DNA of 15,189 nucleotides, from assembly GCA_023700845.1 (NCBI GenBank), contig JAMPYD010000013.1, positions 1 through 15,189 of the forward strand, in the 5' to 3' direction. Shown here piece after piece: positions 8,327-15,189 of the stretch. The position numbers and the translations under genes are program-made. The notes under the pieces were generated by a model that saw only the letters and a program-made list of their open reading frames with translations, was not told the DNA's origin and did no database searches. Within the stretch, counting starts at the first letter, position 1. Every line of letters starts with the position of its first letter. This DNA comes from Elusimicrobiota bacterium. Its GTDB lineage: Bacteria; Elusimicrobiota; Elusimicrobia; UBA1565; UBA9628.

Positions 8327-11235
8327 TCACCCTCGCGCCCTGGATCCTCGCCGTCGCCCTCGCCGCGCCCGCCGCCGCGAAGACGAAGGCCCCGGCCTCG
8401 CTGGCCCCGTCGATTCCCGCCGTGCAGGAGACCCCGCGCCCCGAGGACCCGCTGGGCGTTTCGATCCACCGGCTGCCCAACGGCCTGACCGTCTACCTGA
8501 GCCCGAACAAGGGCGAGCCCCGCGTGGCGGTGAACATCGCCGTGCGCGCCGGCTCCAAAAACGACCCGGCCGACAGCACGGGCATGGCTCATTACCTCGA
8601 GCACATGCTGTTCAAGGGCAGCGGGCGGCTCGGTACGCTCGACTACGAGAAGGAGCGGCCCCACCTCGAGCGCATCCGCGCGCTGTACGAGGACCTGTTC
8701 AAGACCAAGGACGAGGCCGGCCGCGCCCGGATCTACAAGGCGATCGACGCCGCGAACGTCGCGGCCTCCTCGAGCGCCGTGCCCAACGAGTACGACCGCT
8801 TCTACCGGAGCATCGGCGTCGAGGGCGTCAACGCGTACACCTCCGACGAGCAGACCGTCTACGTCATGAGCCTCCCCGCCAACCGCCTCGAGGCCTGGGC
8901 CAAGGTCGAGTCCGACCGCTTCAAGGCCCCGGTCTTCCGCCTGTTCCAGACCGAGATCGAGACCGTCTACGAGGAAAAGAACCGGGCGATGGACAACGCC
9001 GAACGCATCCTCAGCGACGAGCTCAAGAGCCGCATGTACAAGAAGCACCCCTACGGCCAGCAGACGACCCTCGGCAGCATCGAGCACCTGAAGAACCCCT
9101 CGCTGGTGAAGATGTACGCGTTCTACGACCGCTGGTACGTCCCCAACAACATGGCGATCATCATGTCCGGAGACTTCGACCGGCAGAAGACGCTCGAGCT
9201 CGTCAAAGCTCATTTCGGCTCGTGGACCCCGCGCCCCTTGCCCGAGCTGCCGAAATGGGAGATGCCCCGGCCCAAGGGGACGGAGAAGTACGAGGTCAAG
9301 TACGAGGCCGAGCAGAAGGTCGCGCTCGCCTGGATGACCGTGCCCCATTCCCACCCCGACTCCGACGCCCTGACGGTCATGGACATGATCGTCGACAACG
9401 ACGCGGCCGGAATCCTGAACCTGCGCCTCAACCAGGCGCAGAAGGTCAAGGCCTCGGGCACGGGCTCGTCGATGCGCAACGACGGCGGCGCGTGGACCGC
9501 CTGGGCCCTGCCCAAGAAAGGCCAGACCCCGGAGGAGGCCGAGGCGCTCCTGCTCGAGGCGATCGAGGCCCTCAAGGCCGGCGATTTCAGCGAGGAGGAC
9601 GTCGCCGCCGTCATCACCAACTTCGAGCTCGGCGAGAAGGCCCGCCTCGAGTCCAACGAATCCCGCGTCCGCCTGATGACCGGCTCGTTCGTCTCCCTGG
9701 AGCCGTGGGAGCGCACGCTCACCGACCTCGACCGCGCCCGGAAGGTCACGAAGGCCGACGTCGTGCGCGTCGCGAACAAATACCTGGGCGCCGACCGGAT
9801 CGCCGTCTACCGCCGCGACGCGAAGGCCGACGTGCCGAAGATCGCCAAGCCCTCCTTCACGCGCGTCGCGATCGACCCCTCGCGCGAGTCGGCGTTCATG
9901 AAGGACCTCCTCGCGATCCCGGCCCCGCCGCTCGACCCGCGCTGGCTCGTCTCCGGCCGGGACTATCAGATCACGCCCATCGAGGGCGGACGCCTGTACT
10001 CGGCGAAGAACCCCTACAACGACCTGTTCACGCTCTCGTTCTACTACGAGCGCGGCACGCGCACCGAGCGCGAGCTGTGCGCCGCCGTCGACCTGCTCAC
10101 CTTGGCCGGCGCCGGGCCCCTGTCCGCCGACGAGTTCAAGAAGAAGCTGTTCTCCATGGGCACGTCCCTGTCCTACTCCTGCGGCGAGCAGCACACGACG
10201 ATCCACCTCACGGGGCTGGACCGGAATCTCTGGCCGTCGCTCGAGCTCATGGCCCAGCGCTTCGACTGGCCGGCGATCGAGCCCGGGACCCTGCAGAAGA
10301 TGATCGACGTCGAGCTCGGCGCCCGCGAGGACGAGAAGAAGGACCCCGGCTCGGTGCACTACGCGCTCGGCCAGCTCGCGTCCCGCGGCCGCGACAGCAG
10401 CGTGCTCAAGCGCCTGACGAACGCCGAGTTCAAGGCCCTCAGCGAGCCGCGGCTCAAGGCCCTCATCCGCGACTTCATGCTGTACCCCGCGCGCGTCGCC
10501 TACGTCGGCAACCGTTCCCCGCGCGAGATCGGCAAGCTCCTCGACACGGGCCGCCGGCTCCGCCCGGCGCCCGCCCGCGCCCCGTTCAAGCTCCTGCGCC
10601 CGTCGGCGCCGCGCGTGCTGTTCACGCACCGCGACATGGTCCAGGCCCAGGTCGGCCTGTTCACCGCCGACGAGACCTACGACCCCGAGCACGTCGTCGA
10701 CTACGAGTTCTACGCCCAGTACATGGGCGGCGACATGAGCGCGGTGATCTTCCAGGAGGTCCGGGAGTCGCGCGCGCTGGCCTACTCCGCGCACGGCGGG
10801 CACACCGTCGTCTCCGAGAAGGGAGACGACACCCAGCTCTGGGGCCGCGTCGGCTGCCAGGCCGACAAGACCCCGGAGGCCGTGAAGCTCATGGTCGGCC
10901 TGTTCCAGGATTTCCCGGGCTCGGAGAAGCGCTTCCGCGAGACGGCGAAATCGATCGAGGAGTCCTACCGCACGAGCCCGGTCGCCTTCCGCTCCATTCC
11001 GGCGACCGTGATCGGGTGGGAGGACCAGGGGCTCACCGGCGGAGATCCCGGGCCGAAGCGCTTCGAGCGCGCGCTGAAGTACACCTTGCCGGAGCTTCAG
11101 GCCTTCGCCCAGCGCTTCAAGACGAAGCCGCTGAGCATCTGGATCCTCGGCCATCGCGACCGGGTGGGCCTCGACCAGCTCAAGACGCTCGGGGCGTTCG
11201 AGGAAAAGCCGCTCGACGCCCTGTTCCCTTACTGA
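8323..11235 (+). CDS. M16 family zinc metalloprotease, two-lobed, exported
   Basis: At 970 residues this matches the long M16 (pitrilysin/insulinase-like, PqqL-type) proteases made of two related halves. A signal peptide covers residues 1 to about 19 (ending AAPAAA). The first half carries the inverted zinc motif HYLEH (H90, E93, H94). A Glu-rich segment about 120 residues later (EIETVYEEKN, 211-220) should hold the third zinc ligand; the wide spacing reflects an inserted helical segment at 105-165, also seen in related bacterial M16 enzymes. The second half (from about residue 560) has the fold's landmarks, such as TLAGAGPLS, QVGLFTADE and FQEVRESRALAYS, but lacks HxxEH, as expected for the non-catalytic lobe. 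It probably degrades peptides in the periplasm. The ATG overlaps the hydrolase stop; GGAG lies about 5 nt upstream. The 3' end overlaps the convergent gene by 7 nt. Confidence 0.93.
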   Translation: MITLAPWILAVALAAPAAAKTKAPASLAPSIPAVQETPRPEDPLGVSIHRLPNGLTVYLSPNKGEPRVAVNIAVRAGSKNDPADSTGMAHYLEHMLFKGSGRLGTLDYEKERPHLERIRALYEDLFKTKDEAGRARIYKAIDAANVAASSSAVPNEYDRFYRSIGVEGVNAYTSDEQTVYVMSLPANRLEAWAKVESDRFKAPVFRLFQTEIETVYEEKNRAMDNAERILSDELKSRMYKKHPYGQQTTLGSIEHLKNPSLVKMYAFYDRWYVPNNMAIIMSGDFDRQKTLELVKAHFGSWTPRPLPELPKWEMPRPKGTEKYEVKYEAEQKVALAWMTVPHSHPDSDALTVMDMIVDNDAAGILNLRLNQAQKVKASGTGSSMRNDGGAWTAWALPKKGQTPEEAEALLLEAIEALKAGDFSEEDVAAVITNFELGEKARLESNESRVRLMTGSFVSLEPWERTLTDLDRARKVTKADVVRVANKYLGADRIAVYRRDAKADVPKIAKPSFTRVAIDPSRESAFMKDLLAIPAPPLDPRWLVSGRDYQITPIEGGRLYSAKNPYNDLFTLSFYYERGTRTERELCAAVDLLTLAGAGPLSADEFKKKLFSMGTSLSYSCGEQHTTIHLTGLDRNLWPSLELMAQRFDWPAIEPGTLQKMIDVELGAREDEKKDPGSVHYALGQLASRGRDSSVLKRLTNAEFKALSEPRLKALIRDFMLYPARVAYVGNRSPREIGKLLDTGRRLRPAPARAPFKLLRPSAPRVLFTHRDMVQAQVGLFTADETYDPEHVVDYEFYAQYMGGDMSAVIFQEVRESRALAYSAHGGHTVVSEKGDDTQLWGRVGCQADKTPEAVKLMVGLFQDFPGSEKRFRETAKSIEESYRTSPVAFRSIPATVIGWEDQGLTGGDPGPKRFERALKYTLPELQAFAQRFKTKPLSIWILGHRDRVGLDQLKTLGAFEEKPLDALFPY

Positions 11236-12005
11236 GCGGTCTTGCCGGCCGCCTCGATCCGCTTCGTCGCGACGTCGAGGTCCTTCAGCAGCTTGGCGCG
11301 CTGATCGTCCGGCAGGCCGGAGACCTCCAGCTGGCGGCGGATGTCCGCCAGCTTGCCGTCGGCGTCGTCGGCCAGCTTGCCCGTCGCGGCCGAGCCGCCG
11401 CCTCCCTTCGCGCCCTTGATGTTGTACACCGGCCCCGCGGCGCGTCCCATCAGCTCGCTGCGGCTGGTCACGCCGTAGTGCACCGACGACGCGACCGCGC
11501 CGTCGCCGGCCGGAACCTCGAGCTTCGGCGCCGGAGCCTTCTTTCCGGGCAGCGCGGCTTTCTTGGCCTCGGCCGTGTTCTTCACGATCGCCTTGGCCGA
11601 CGAGGCGCCGGCCTCGACGTCGAGATGGCGGGCGACGTCGAGCGCCGGCCCCTTCGCGCTCGGCGCCGCTTCGGGGGAGAGGGACGCGGCGGCGGAGGCG
11701 GCTGACGCGGCCGGGGAGGAGGCCTCGGCGGACGCTTCATCGGCCGCGGGCTCGTCCACGTCTCCGATCAGCGGGGCGGGCGAATGCGCGCGCCGCTCGC
11801 TGCGCACGGGAGCCTCCTGCGTCGACGGGCGCGGCATCGTGGAGCCGAGATCGATCGGCGCGGCCGCCGGGGCGGGAGCCGCCGTCGACTTCGCCTGCCG
11901 GGAGGACTGGAACATCAGGAGGCCGCCGCCGACGGCGGTGACGGCGACGAAGCCGATGAGGCCCGCTCCCAGAGCCTGAAAATTGGACTTGTTCTGCTCG
12001 CTCAT
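11229..12005 (-). CDS. Membrane-anchored Ala-rich protein of unknown function
   Basis: I do not recognise this 258-residue protein. Residues 9-33 form one hydrophobic helix after a short polar N-terminus (MSEQNKSN), giving a likely N-in single-pass anchor with the rest exported. Residues 38-170 are low-complexity Ala/Pro/Ser/Glu-rich. A more ordered segment (about 174-200, with SSVHYGVTSRSELMGR and GPVYNIKGAK) is followed by GGGG and a charged helix (about 215-255) with coiled-coil potential. The start is well supported: ATG at 12005, GGGAGG at 12011-12016, and a promoter further upstream. Codon positions follow the strong GC bias of the neighbours, which argues for real coding. The gene converges on the M16 protease gene with a 7-nt overlap of stop regions. 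It could be a spacer or scaffold protein of the envelope, but that is a guess. Confidence 0.72.
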   Translation of the reverse strand: MSEQNKSNFQALGAGLIGFVAVTAVGGGLLMFQSSRQAKSTAAPAPAAAPIDLGSTMPRPSTQEAPVRSERRAHSPAPLIGDVDEPAADEASAEASSPAASAASAAASLSPEAAPSAKGPALDVARHLDVEAGASSAKAIVKNTAEAKKAALPGKKAPAPKLEVPAGDGAVASSVHYGVTSRSELMGRAAGPVYNIKGAKGGGGSAATGKLADDADGKLADIRRQLEVSGLPDDQRAKLLKDLDVATKRIEAAGKTAQ

Positions 12006-12027
12006 GACATCCTCCCGCGACCTTCAC

Positions 12028-12056
12028 AGTGTAGACCCGGCCGCGCCGGTATGCAA
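12028..12056 (-). promoter_or_regulatory. Promoter for the Ala-rich membrane protein gene
   Basis: On the minus strand TTGCAT (12051-12056) is followed after 17 bases by TACACT (12028-12033). The expected start near 12021 leaves a leader of about 16 nt that contains the GGGAGG ribosome binding site. The spacer holds a GC-rich inverted repeat, CCGGC-CGC-GCCGG (12037-12049). It is a conventional leadered promoter, in contrast to those before sufB and the plus-strand genes. Confidence 0.5.
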
Positions 12057-12103
12057 GAGGGGGCCGGGGATTTTCACCCGATTTTTACTGTGTTTACCGG
12101 GCT

Positions 12104-13156
12104 TTAATGCGCGGCGGCGGCGGGGGCGACCTTGGCGCGCAGGGCGGACAGGACCTCGTCTCCGGGAAAGCGGCGCAGGGCCGTCTCCGCGCACCGGGAC
12201 GCCTCCTCGGCGCGGCCGAGGGCCGCCAAGGCGCGGATGCCGTTGACGTGGAACGAGCGCTCCTCCGGGTACTTCGCCAGGGCGCGCAGGCACAGCTCGG
12301 CGCACTCGTCCATGCGCCCGCAGCGGCCGTAGATCGCCGACAGGCCGACCCAGGCGTAGGCCTCGTGGCCGCGAGCCTCGAACCACTCGCACAGCGCCTC
12401 CGCCTCGCCGTACATCTCGAAGGCGAGCAAGGACGCGAACAGGTCCTCGAGATAGCGGCCGCCCTCGCCGCCGAGCGCCTGCAGGCGGCGCATCATCTGG
12501 AGAAAATGGCGGACGGGCACCCACGCGTGCTTCTCGCCGAGCGGCAGGCGCACCAGCCGCCGCAGGTCCTCGGGCGCGAATTTCCCCGCGTCGGGCATCA
12601 GCATCAGGACGGGATGATCCTCTCCGGGCAGCGGCTGAAGCTTGCCGAAGGACAGTCGCGCGCCGGCCGGGATCACGAGGCGCTCGAGCGGCAGCTCATA
12701 GCGCTTCTGCCCCTCGTCGGCGATGCGCCCCTCGGACAGCGTGCGCACCTCGGTCCAGGGAATCGACACGGACACGCCCGCGTCGAGAAAGAGCTTGATG
12801 CCGGCGAAGCGGCGGACGCCGCGCAGAAGGCCGAACACCTGGCCGGGCATGTGCCCCATCCACAGGAATTCCTTGCCCTTCGGCGTCTTCAGCTTGCGCG
12901 CCGCGACGAAATCCCGCACGCGGTCGCGCGCGGGGAACACGGGCACCCACACGCCGCCGAGCTCGGGGTCCTTGTCGGCCCAGACCGGGAAGGACGCGTC
13001 GGGCTTGGTGACGCGCCGCATCTCGCCTTCCGCCAGCGGCGTGTCGACGGTCAGCAAATAGGTTTCCGAGCGCAGCAGCTCCTTATAGAGGGCGGTGCGC
13101 GGAAGGCGCGGATTGAGGAACGCGCGACGCATGAGGTGCTCGAGATTTTCGACCAT
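12104..13156 (-). CDS. SseB-like N-terminal domain fused to TPR repeats
   Basis: This 350-residue protein appears to be soluble. Residues 1-140 resemble the SseB N-terminal domain: an opening helix NLEHLMRRAFLNPRLPRTAL, LLRSETYLLTVD (28-38), WVPVFPARDRVRDF (70-83) and FLDAGVSVSIPW (123-134). The middle (about 150-225) is undefined beta-rich sequence with LMLMPDAGKFAPEDLRRL, perhaps the SseB C-terminal region. Residues 234-333 fit about three tetratricopeptide repeats, the clearest at 267-299 and 301-333 (AxxGLSAIYGRCGRMDEC, then ALAALGRAEEA). TPRs mediate protein contacts; SseB-domain proteins are poorly understood and I assign no reaction. The ATG at 13156 has GAGG about 5 nt upstream. The gene follows the dehydrogenase gene by 50 nt on the same strand. 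The SseB assignment is moderate; the TPR call is firmer. Confidence 0.82.
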   Translation of the reverse strand: MVENLEHLMRRAFLNPRLPRTALYKELLRSETYLLTVDTPLAEGEMRRVTKPDASFPVWADKDPELGGVWVPVFPARDRVRDFVAARKLKTPKGKEFLWMGHMPGQVFGLLRGVRRFAGIKLFLDAGVSVSIPWTEVRTLSEGRIADEGQKRYELPLERLVIPAGARLSFGKLQPLPGEDHPVLMLMPDAGKFAPEDLRRLVRLPLGEKHAWVPVRHFLQMMRRLQALGGEGGRYLEDLFASLLAFEMYGEAEALCEWFEARGHEAYAWVGLSAIYGRCGRMDECAELCLRALAKYPEERSFHVNGIRALAALGRAEEASRCAETALRRFPGDEVLSALRAKVAPAAAAH

Positions 13157-13165
13157 CTTAACCTC

Positions 13166-13194
13166 ACTTTAACCCCGAATCCTCGGGCCGTCAA
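13166..13194 (-). promoter_or_regulatory. Possible promoter for the SseB-TPR gene
   Basis: On the minus strand TTGACG (13189-13194) and TAAAGT (13166-13171) are spaced by 17 bases. The -10 ends 9 nt before the ATG at 13156, so the predicted transcript would have about 3 untranslated bases and would exclude most of the GAGG ribosome binding site. That site could serve read-through mRNA from the dehydrogenase gene instead. A GGGCC-N5-GGCCC inverted repeat (13185-13199) overlaps the -35. Confidence 0.4.
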
Positions 13195-13206
13195 GGCCCA
13201 AATACG

Positions 13207-14016
13207 TCAGGGTTTTTTGGAGGAAGGGCCCTTCAGCGAGCGGTCCATGCCGGTCAGCGAGCACAGCGCGTCCGCGACGGCGCGGGGCAGCGCCTTGACG
13301 AGCGGAATGAGCTTGACCATCCCCGGCTCGCGGACGTACAGCCGGTCGGCCTTCACGGCGGCGACGATCTTGCCGGCGAGGGCGTCGGGCTTCAGCCAGG
13401 GCGTGAACAGCGGCGGGGTCGTGTCCGGGAACATCCCCGTGTCGATGAAGCTCGGGCAGACGATCGTCATGCCGACGCCCGTCGTCCCGCCGCGAAGGAG
13501 CTCCATGCGCAGCGACTCGGCGAACCCGACGACGGCGTGCTTGGACGCGCTGTAGACGGCCATCCCGGGAACGCCGAGAAGCCCCGCCGCCGAGGCGATC
13601 ATGATCACGTGCCCGGAATTCCGCGCGATCATCCCGGGCACGAAGGCCTTGGCGCACCAGTAATACGAATTGATGTTCACATCCATTTGCCGTTCGATCT
13701 CTTCATCCGCCGTCGTTAGGAAGTCTCCGGGCGCGTGGACTCCGGCGTTATTATCCAGCAGGTCCACGCGACCGAATTCGCGCTCGACCTGCAGCGCTCC
13801 TTCACGCACCGCGGAAGGGTCCGTCACGTCCAATCCCCATCCTTTTGCCGTAAATCCGAGGTCGCGAAGCGACCTCGCTTTCGCTTCGACGCGTTCGCCG
13901 TTGAGGTCCCACAGCGCCACCTTCATCCCTTCCCGTCCGAGGGCGAGCGCGGTCGCATACCCGAGCCCCCCCGCCCCGCCGGTGATGACCGCCGTTTTGC
14001 CCTTCAGGTCGAGCAT
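13207..14016 (-). CDS. Short-chain dehydrogenase/reductase (SDR), classical type
   Basis: This 269-residue protein is a classical NAD(P)-dependent SDR. The cofactor motif TGGAGGLG lies at residues 12-19, an aspartate at the end of the second strand (D37 in LWDLN) favours NAD(H) over NADP(H), NNAG is at 89-92, the catalytic serine S142 is in MIASAAG, and the YSASK active site gives Y155 and K159. The overall pattern, with a C-terminal extension after FIDTGMF (190-196), resembles SDRs acting on retinol-like or other hydrophobic alcohols, but the substrate cannot be read from the sequence. The ATG at 14016 lies inside the 3' end of proA (13-nt overlap), with GGAGGA about 8 nt upstream, so the two are co-transcribed. 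No link between proline synthesis and this enzyme is evident; the pairing may be incidental. Confidence 0.93.
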   Translation of the reverse strand: MLDLKGKTAVITGGAGGLGYATALALGREGMKVALWDLNGERVEAKARSLRDLGFTAKGWGLDVTDPSAVREGALQVEREFGRVDLLDNNAGVHAPGDFLTTADEEIERQMDVNINSYYWCAKAFVPGMIARNSGHVIMIASAAGLLGVPGMAVYSASKHAVVGFAESLRMELLRGGTTGVGMTIVCPSFIDTGMFPDTTPPLFTPWLKPDALAGKIVAAVKADRLYVREPGMVKLIPLVKALPRAVADALCSLTGMDRSLKGPSSKKP

Positions 14017-15189
14017 CGAATCTGTCCTCCGCCGCGCACGACGAACTTCTCGCAGGTCAGCCCCTCGAGCCCCACGGGCCCGCGCGCGTGCAGCTTCTGC
14101 GTGCTGATCCCCATCTCCGCCCCGAGGCCGAACTCCCCGCCGTCGGTGAAGCGGGTCGAGGCGTTCACATACACCGCCCCGGCGTCCACTTCCCTCAAGA
14201 ATCTGTCCGCGCGCTTCTTGTCGCGGGTGACGATGGCCTCCGCGAGGCCGGAGCCGTGACGCGCGATGTGGTCGATCGCCTCGTCGATGGATGACACGAT
14301 CCTCACCGACAGGATCAACGCCAGGTATTCCGTGTCCCAGTCGGCCGCCGTCGCCGCTTTGACGCCGGGGAGAATCCTCCTCGTTTCCGGGCAGCCCCTC
14401 AGCTCGACGCCCGCCCGCTTGAACTTCCCCGCCAAATCCGTTAAAAATCGTTTCGCGATCTTCTTATGAACGAGAAGCGTTTCCATGGCGTTGCACACGC
14501 CCGGCCGCTCGGCTTTCGCGTTGAGCGCGATCCGCTCGGCCATGACGAGATCCGCCTTCTCGTCGACGTAGGTATGGCAGAGGCCCTTGTCGTGCGCCAG
14601 CACCGGTATGAGCGACTCGTGCCGGACCGCCGTGGTCAGGTCCGCCCCGCCGCGCGGGATCACGAGGTCGATCAACGTGTCGAGCCGCAGAAGCCTTCTC
14701 ACCGCCGCGCGGTCCGGGTCGTTGACGAATCCCACCGACCCCGGCGGAAGCCCCGCCTTCTTCAGGCCTTCACGCAAAGCCTCTGCGATCTCGTGATTCG
14801 TCTTGACCGTTTCCTTCCCGCCGCGAAGTATGGCCGCGTTCCCCGACTTGATGCACAATCCCGCCGCGTCCGCCGTCACTCCGGGCCGCGATTCATAAAT
14901 GATGGCCACGACGCCGAGCGGCACCCGCATCTTGCGTATCACGAGGCCGTTGGGCCGTTTAGAAAATTCCGTTGTTCGTCCTACCGGATCGGGCAGCCCC
15001 GCGACATGTTCCAGGGCCCGCGCAATACCCTCAATCCGTCCGCCGTTCAAAGTCATCCGCTCGACAAAGGCGGCGCTCCGGGACGTCTTTCGCACCGCCG
15101 TGAGCTCCCTTCTGTTCGCCGTTAATATTTTTCGGGATCGTTTCCGCAGCGCCCGGGCCATCTCCAGCAAGGCGCGATTCTTGAAGATC
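14004..15189 (-). CDS. proA: ProA, glutamate-5-semialdehyde dehydrogenase (gamma-glutamyl phosphate reductase), N-terminus beyond window
   Basis: ProA reduces gamma-glutamyl phosphate to glutamate-5-semialdehyde with NADPH, the second step of proline synthesis from glutamate. Landmarks are YESRPGVTADAAGLCIKSGNA, LVIPRGG, the catalytic cysteine in ERPGVCNAMETLLVHK (complement of about 14493-14495), DTEYLALILSVR, and the C-terminal GLGAEMGISTQKLHARGPVGLEGL. The open frame continues to the right edge: bases 15171-15188 read IFKNRA, which joins the family's usual NRALLEMA stretch. The TTG at 15170 is therefore not the start; about 394 residues are present of a usual 415 or so, and the true start lies outside. 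The 3' end overlaps the dehydrogenase gene by 13 nt. proB is not in the window. The gene looks slightly less GC-rich than its neighbours by eye. Confidence 0.96.
   Translation of the reverse strand, partial: IFKNRALLEMARALRKRSRKILTANRRELTAVRKTSRSAAFVERMTLNGGRIEGIARALEHVAGLPDPVGRTTEFSKRPNGLVIRKMRVPLGVVAIIYESRPGVTADAAGLCIKSGNAAILRGGKETVKTNHEIAEALREGLKKAGLPPGSVGFVNDPDRAAVRRLLRLDTLIDLVIPRGGADLTTAVRHESLIPVLAHDKGLCHTYVDEKADLVMAERIALNAKAERPGVCNAMETLLVHKKIAKRFLTDLAGKFKRAGVELRGCPETRRILPGVKAATAADWDTEYLALILSVRIVSSIDEAIDHIARHGSGLAEAIVTRDKKRADRFLREVDAGAVYVNASTRFTDGGEFGLGAEMGISTQKLHARGPVGLEGLTCEKFVVRGGGQIRCST

Noticed and set aside
8092..11154. 1020-codon minus-strand open frame opposite the M16 gene
   Set aside because: Long antisense frames are expected in very GC-rich DNA. 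Its translation is low-complexity Gly/Arg/Leu/Val with no domain, while the plus strand encodes a clear M16 protease.
12057..12103. Terminator after the SseB-TPR gene
   Set aside because: The A-rich patches and GGGG/CCCC runs do not form a stem followed by a T-run in the transcript direction.
13185..13199. GGGCC-N5-GGCCC hairpin as intrinsic terminator of the SDR gene
   Set aside because: The stem is only 5 bp and no T-run follows on the minus strand; it may equally be chance in GC-rich DNA.
15168..15170. TTG as the start of proA
   Set aside because: The upstream in-frame bases to the window edge encode residues that continue the conserved ProA N-terminus, so the gene simply runs off the window.

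Overview
The window is a gene-dense, very GC-rich chromosomal stretch from a bacterium. Several proteins have a signal peptide or a single membrane anchor with a periplasm-style Pro/Ala-rich linker, which fits a diderm (Gram-negative) cell. I cannot place the species. A high-GC member of a poorly cultured phylum such as Elusimicrobiota is a low-confidence guess from overall style only. There are no mobile elements, CRISPR arrays, rRNA or tRNA genes that I can see.

Region 1 (1-5275, minus strand) is a complete SUF iron-sulfur cluster assembly operon read right to left: sufB, sufC, sufD, sufS, sufU, and a MIP18/DUF59 gene cut by the left edge. Apart from the 10-nt sufB-sufC gap, the genes overlap or are separated by one base. 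SufB/C/D form the scaffold ATPase, SufS removes sulfur from cysteine, SufU should accept and relay it, and the DUF59 protein probably helps maturation.

Region 2 (5276-5353) is a 78-bp divergent promoter region. It carries a minus-strand promoter for sufB with an IscR/Rrf2-like palindrome over its -35, and a plus-strand extended -10 promoter for the next gene. In both, the predicted transcription start falls on the start codon, so the mRNAs may be leaderless.

Region 3 (5354-11235, plus strand) encodes an envelope-directed set. Two tandem paralogues share an unusual layout: N-terminal zinc ribbon, membrane helix, Pro/Ala linker, Ig-like carboxypeptidase-regulatory domain and a conserved tail. 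They are followed by a secreted DUF4015-type putative glycoside hydrolase and a 970-residue M16 zinc metalloprotease, which overlap by ATGA. A third leaderless-type promoter lies before the hydrolase gene.

Region 4 (11229-15189, minus strand) holds, in transcription order, proA (glutamate-5-semialdehyde dehydrogenase, cut by the right edge), a short-chain dehydrogenase overlapping it by 13 nt, an SseB-like/TPR fusion protein, and a membrane-anchored Ala-rich protein of unknown function. The last gene converges on the M16 gene and overlaps it by 7 nt.

The most interesting points are the tandem zinc-ribbon/membrane/Ig-like family, the IscR-like operator, and the repeated geometry of an extended -10 exactly 6 nt before a start codon at three unrelated genes.
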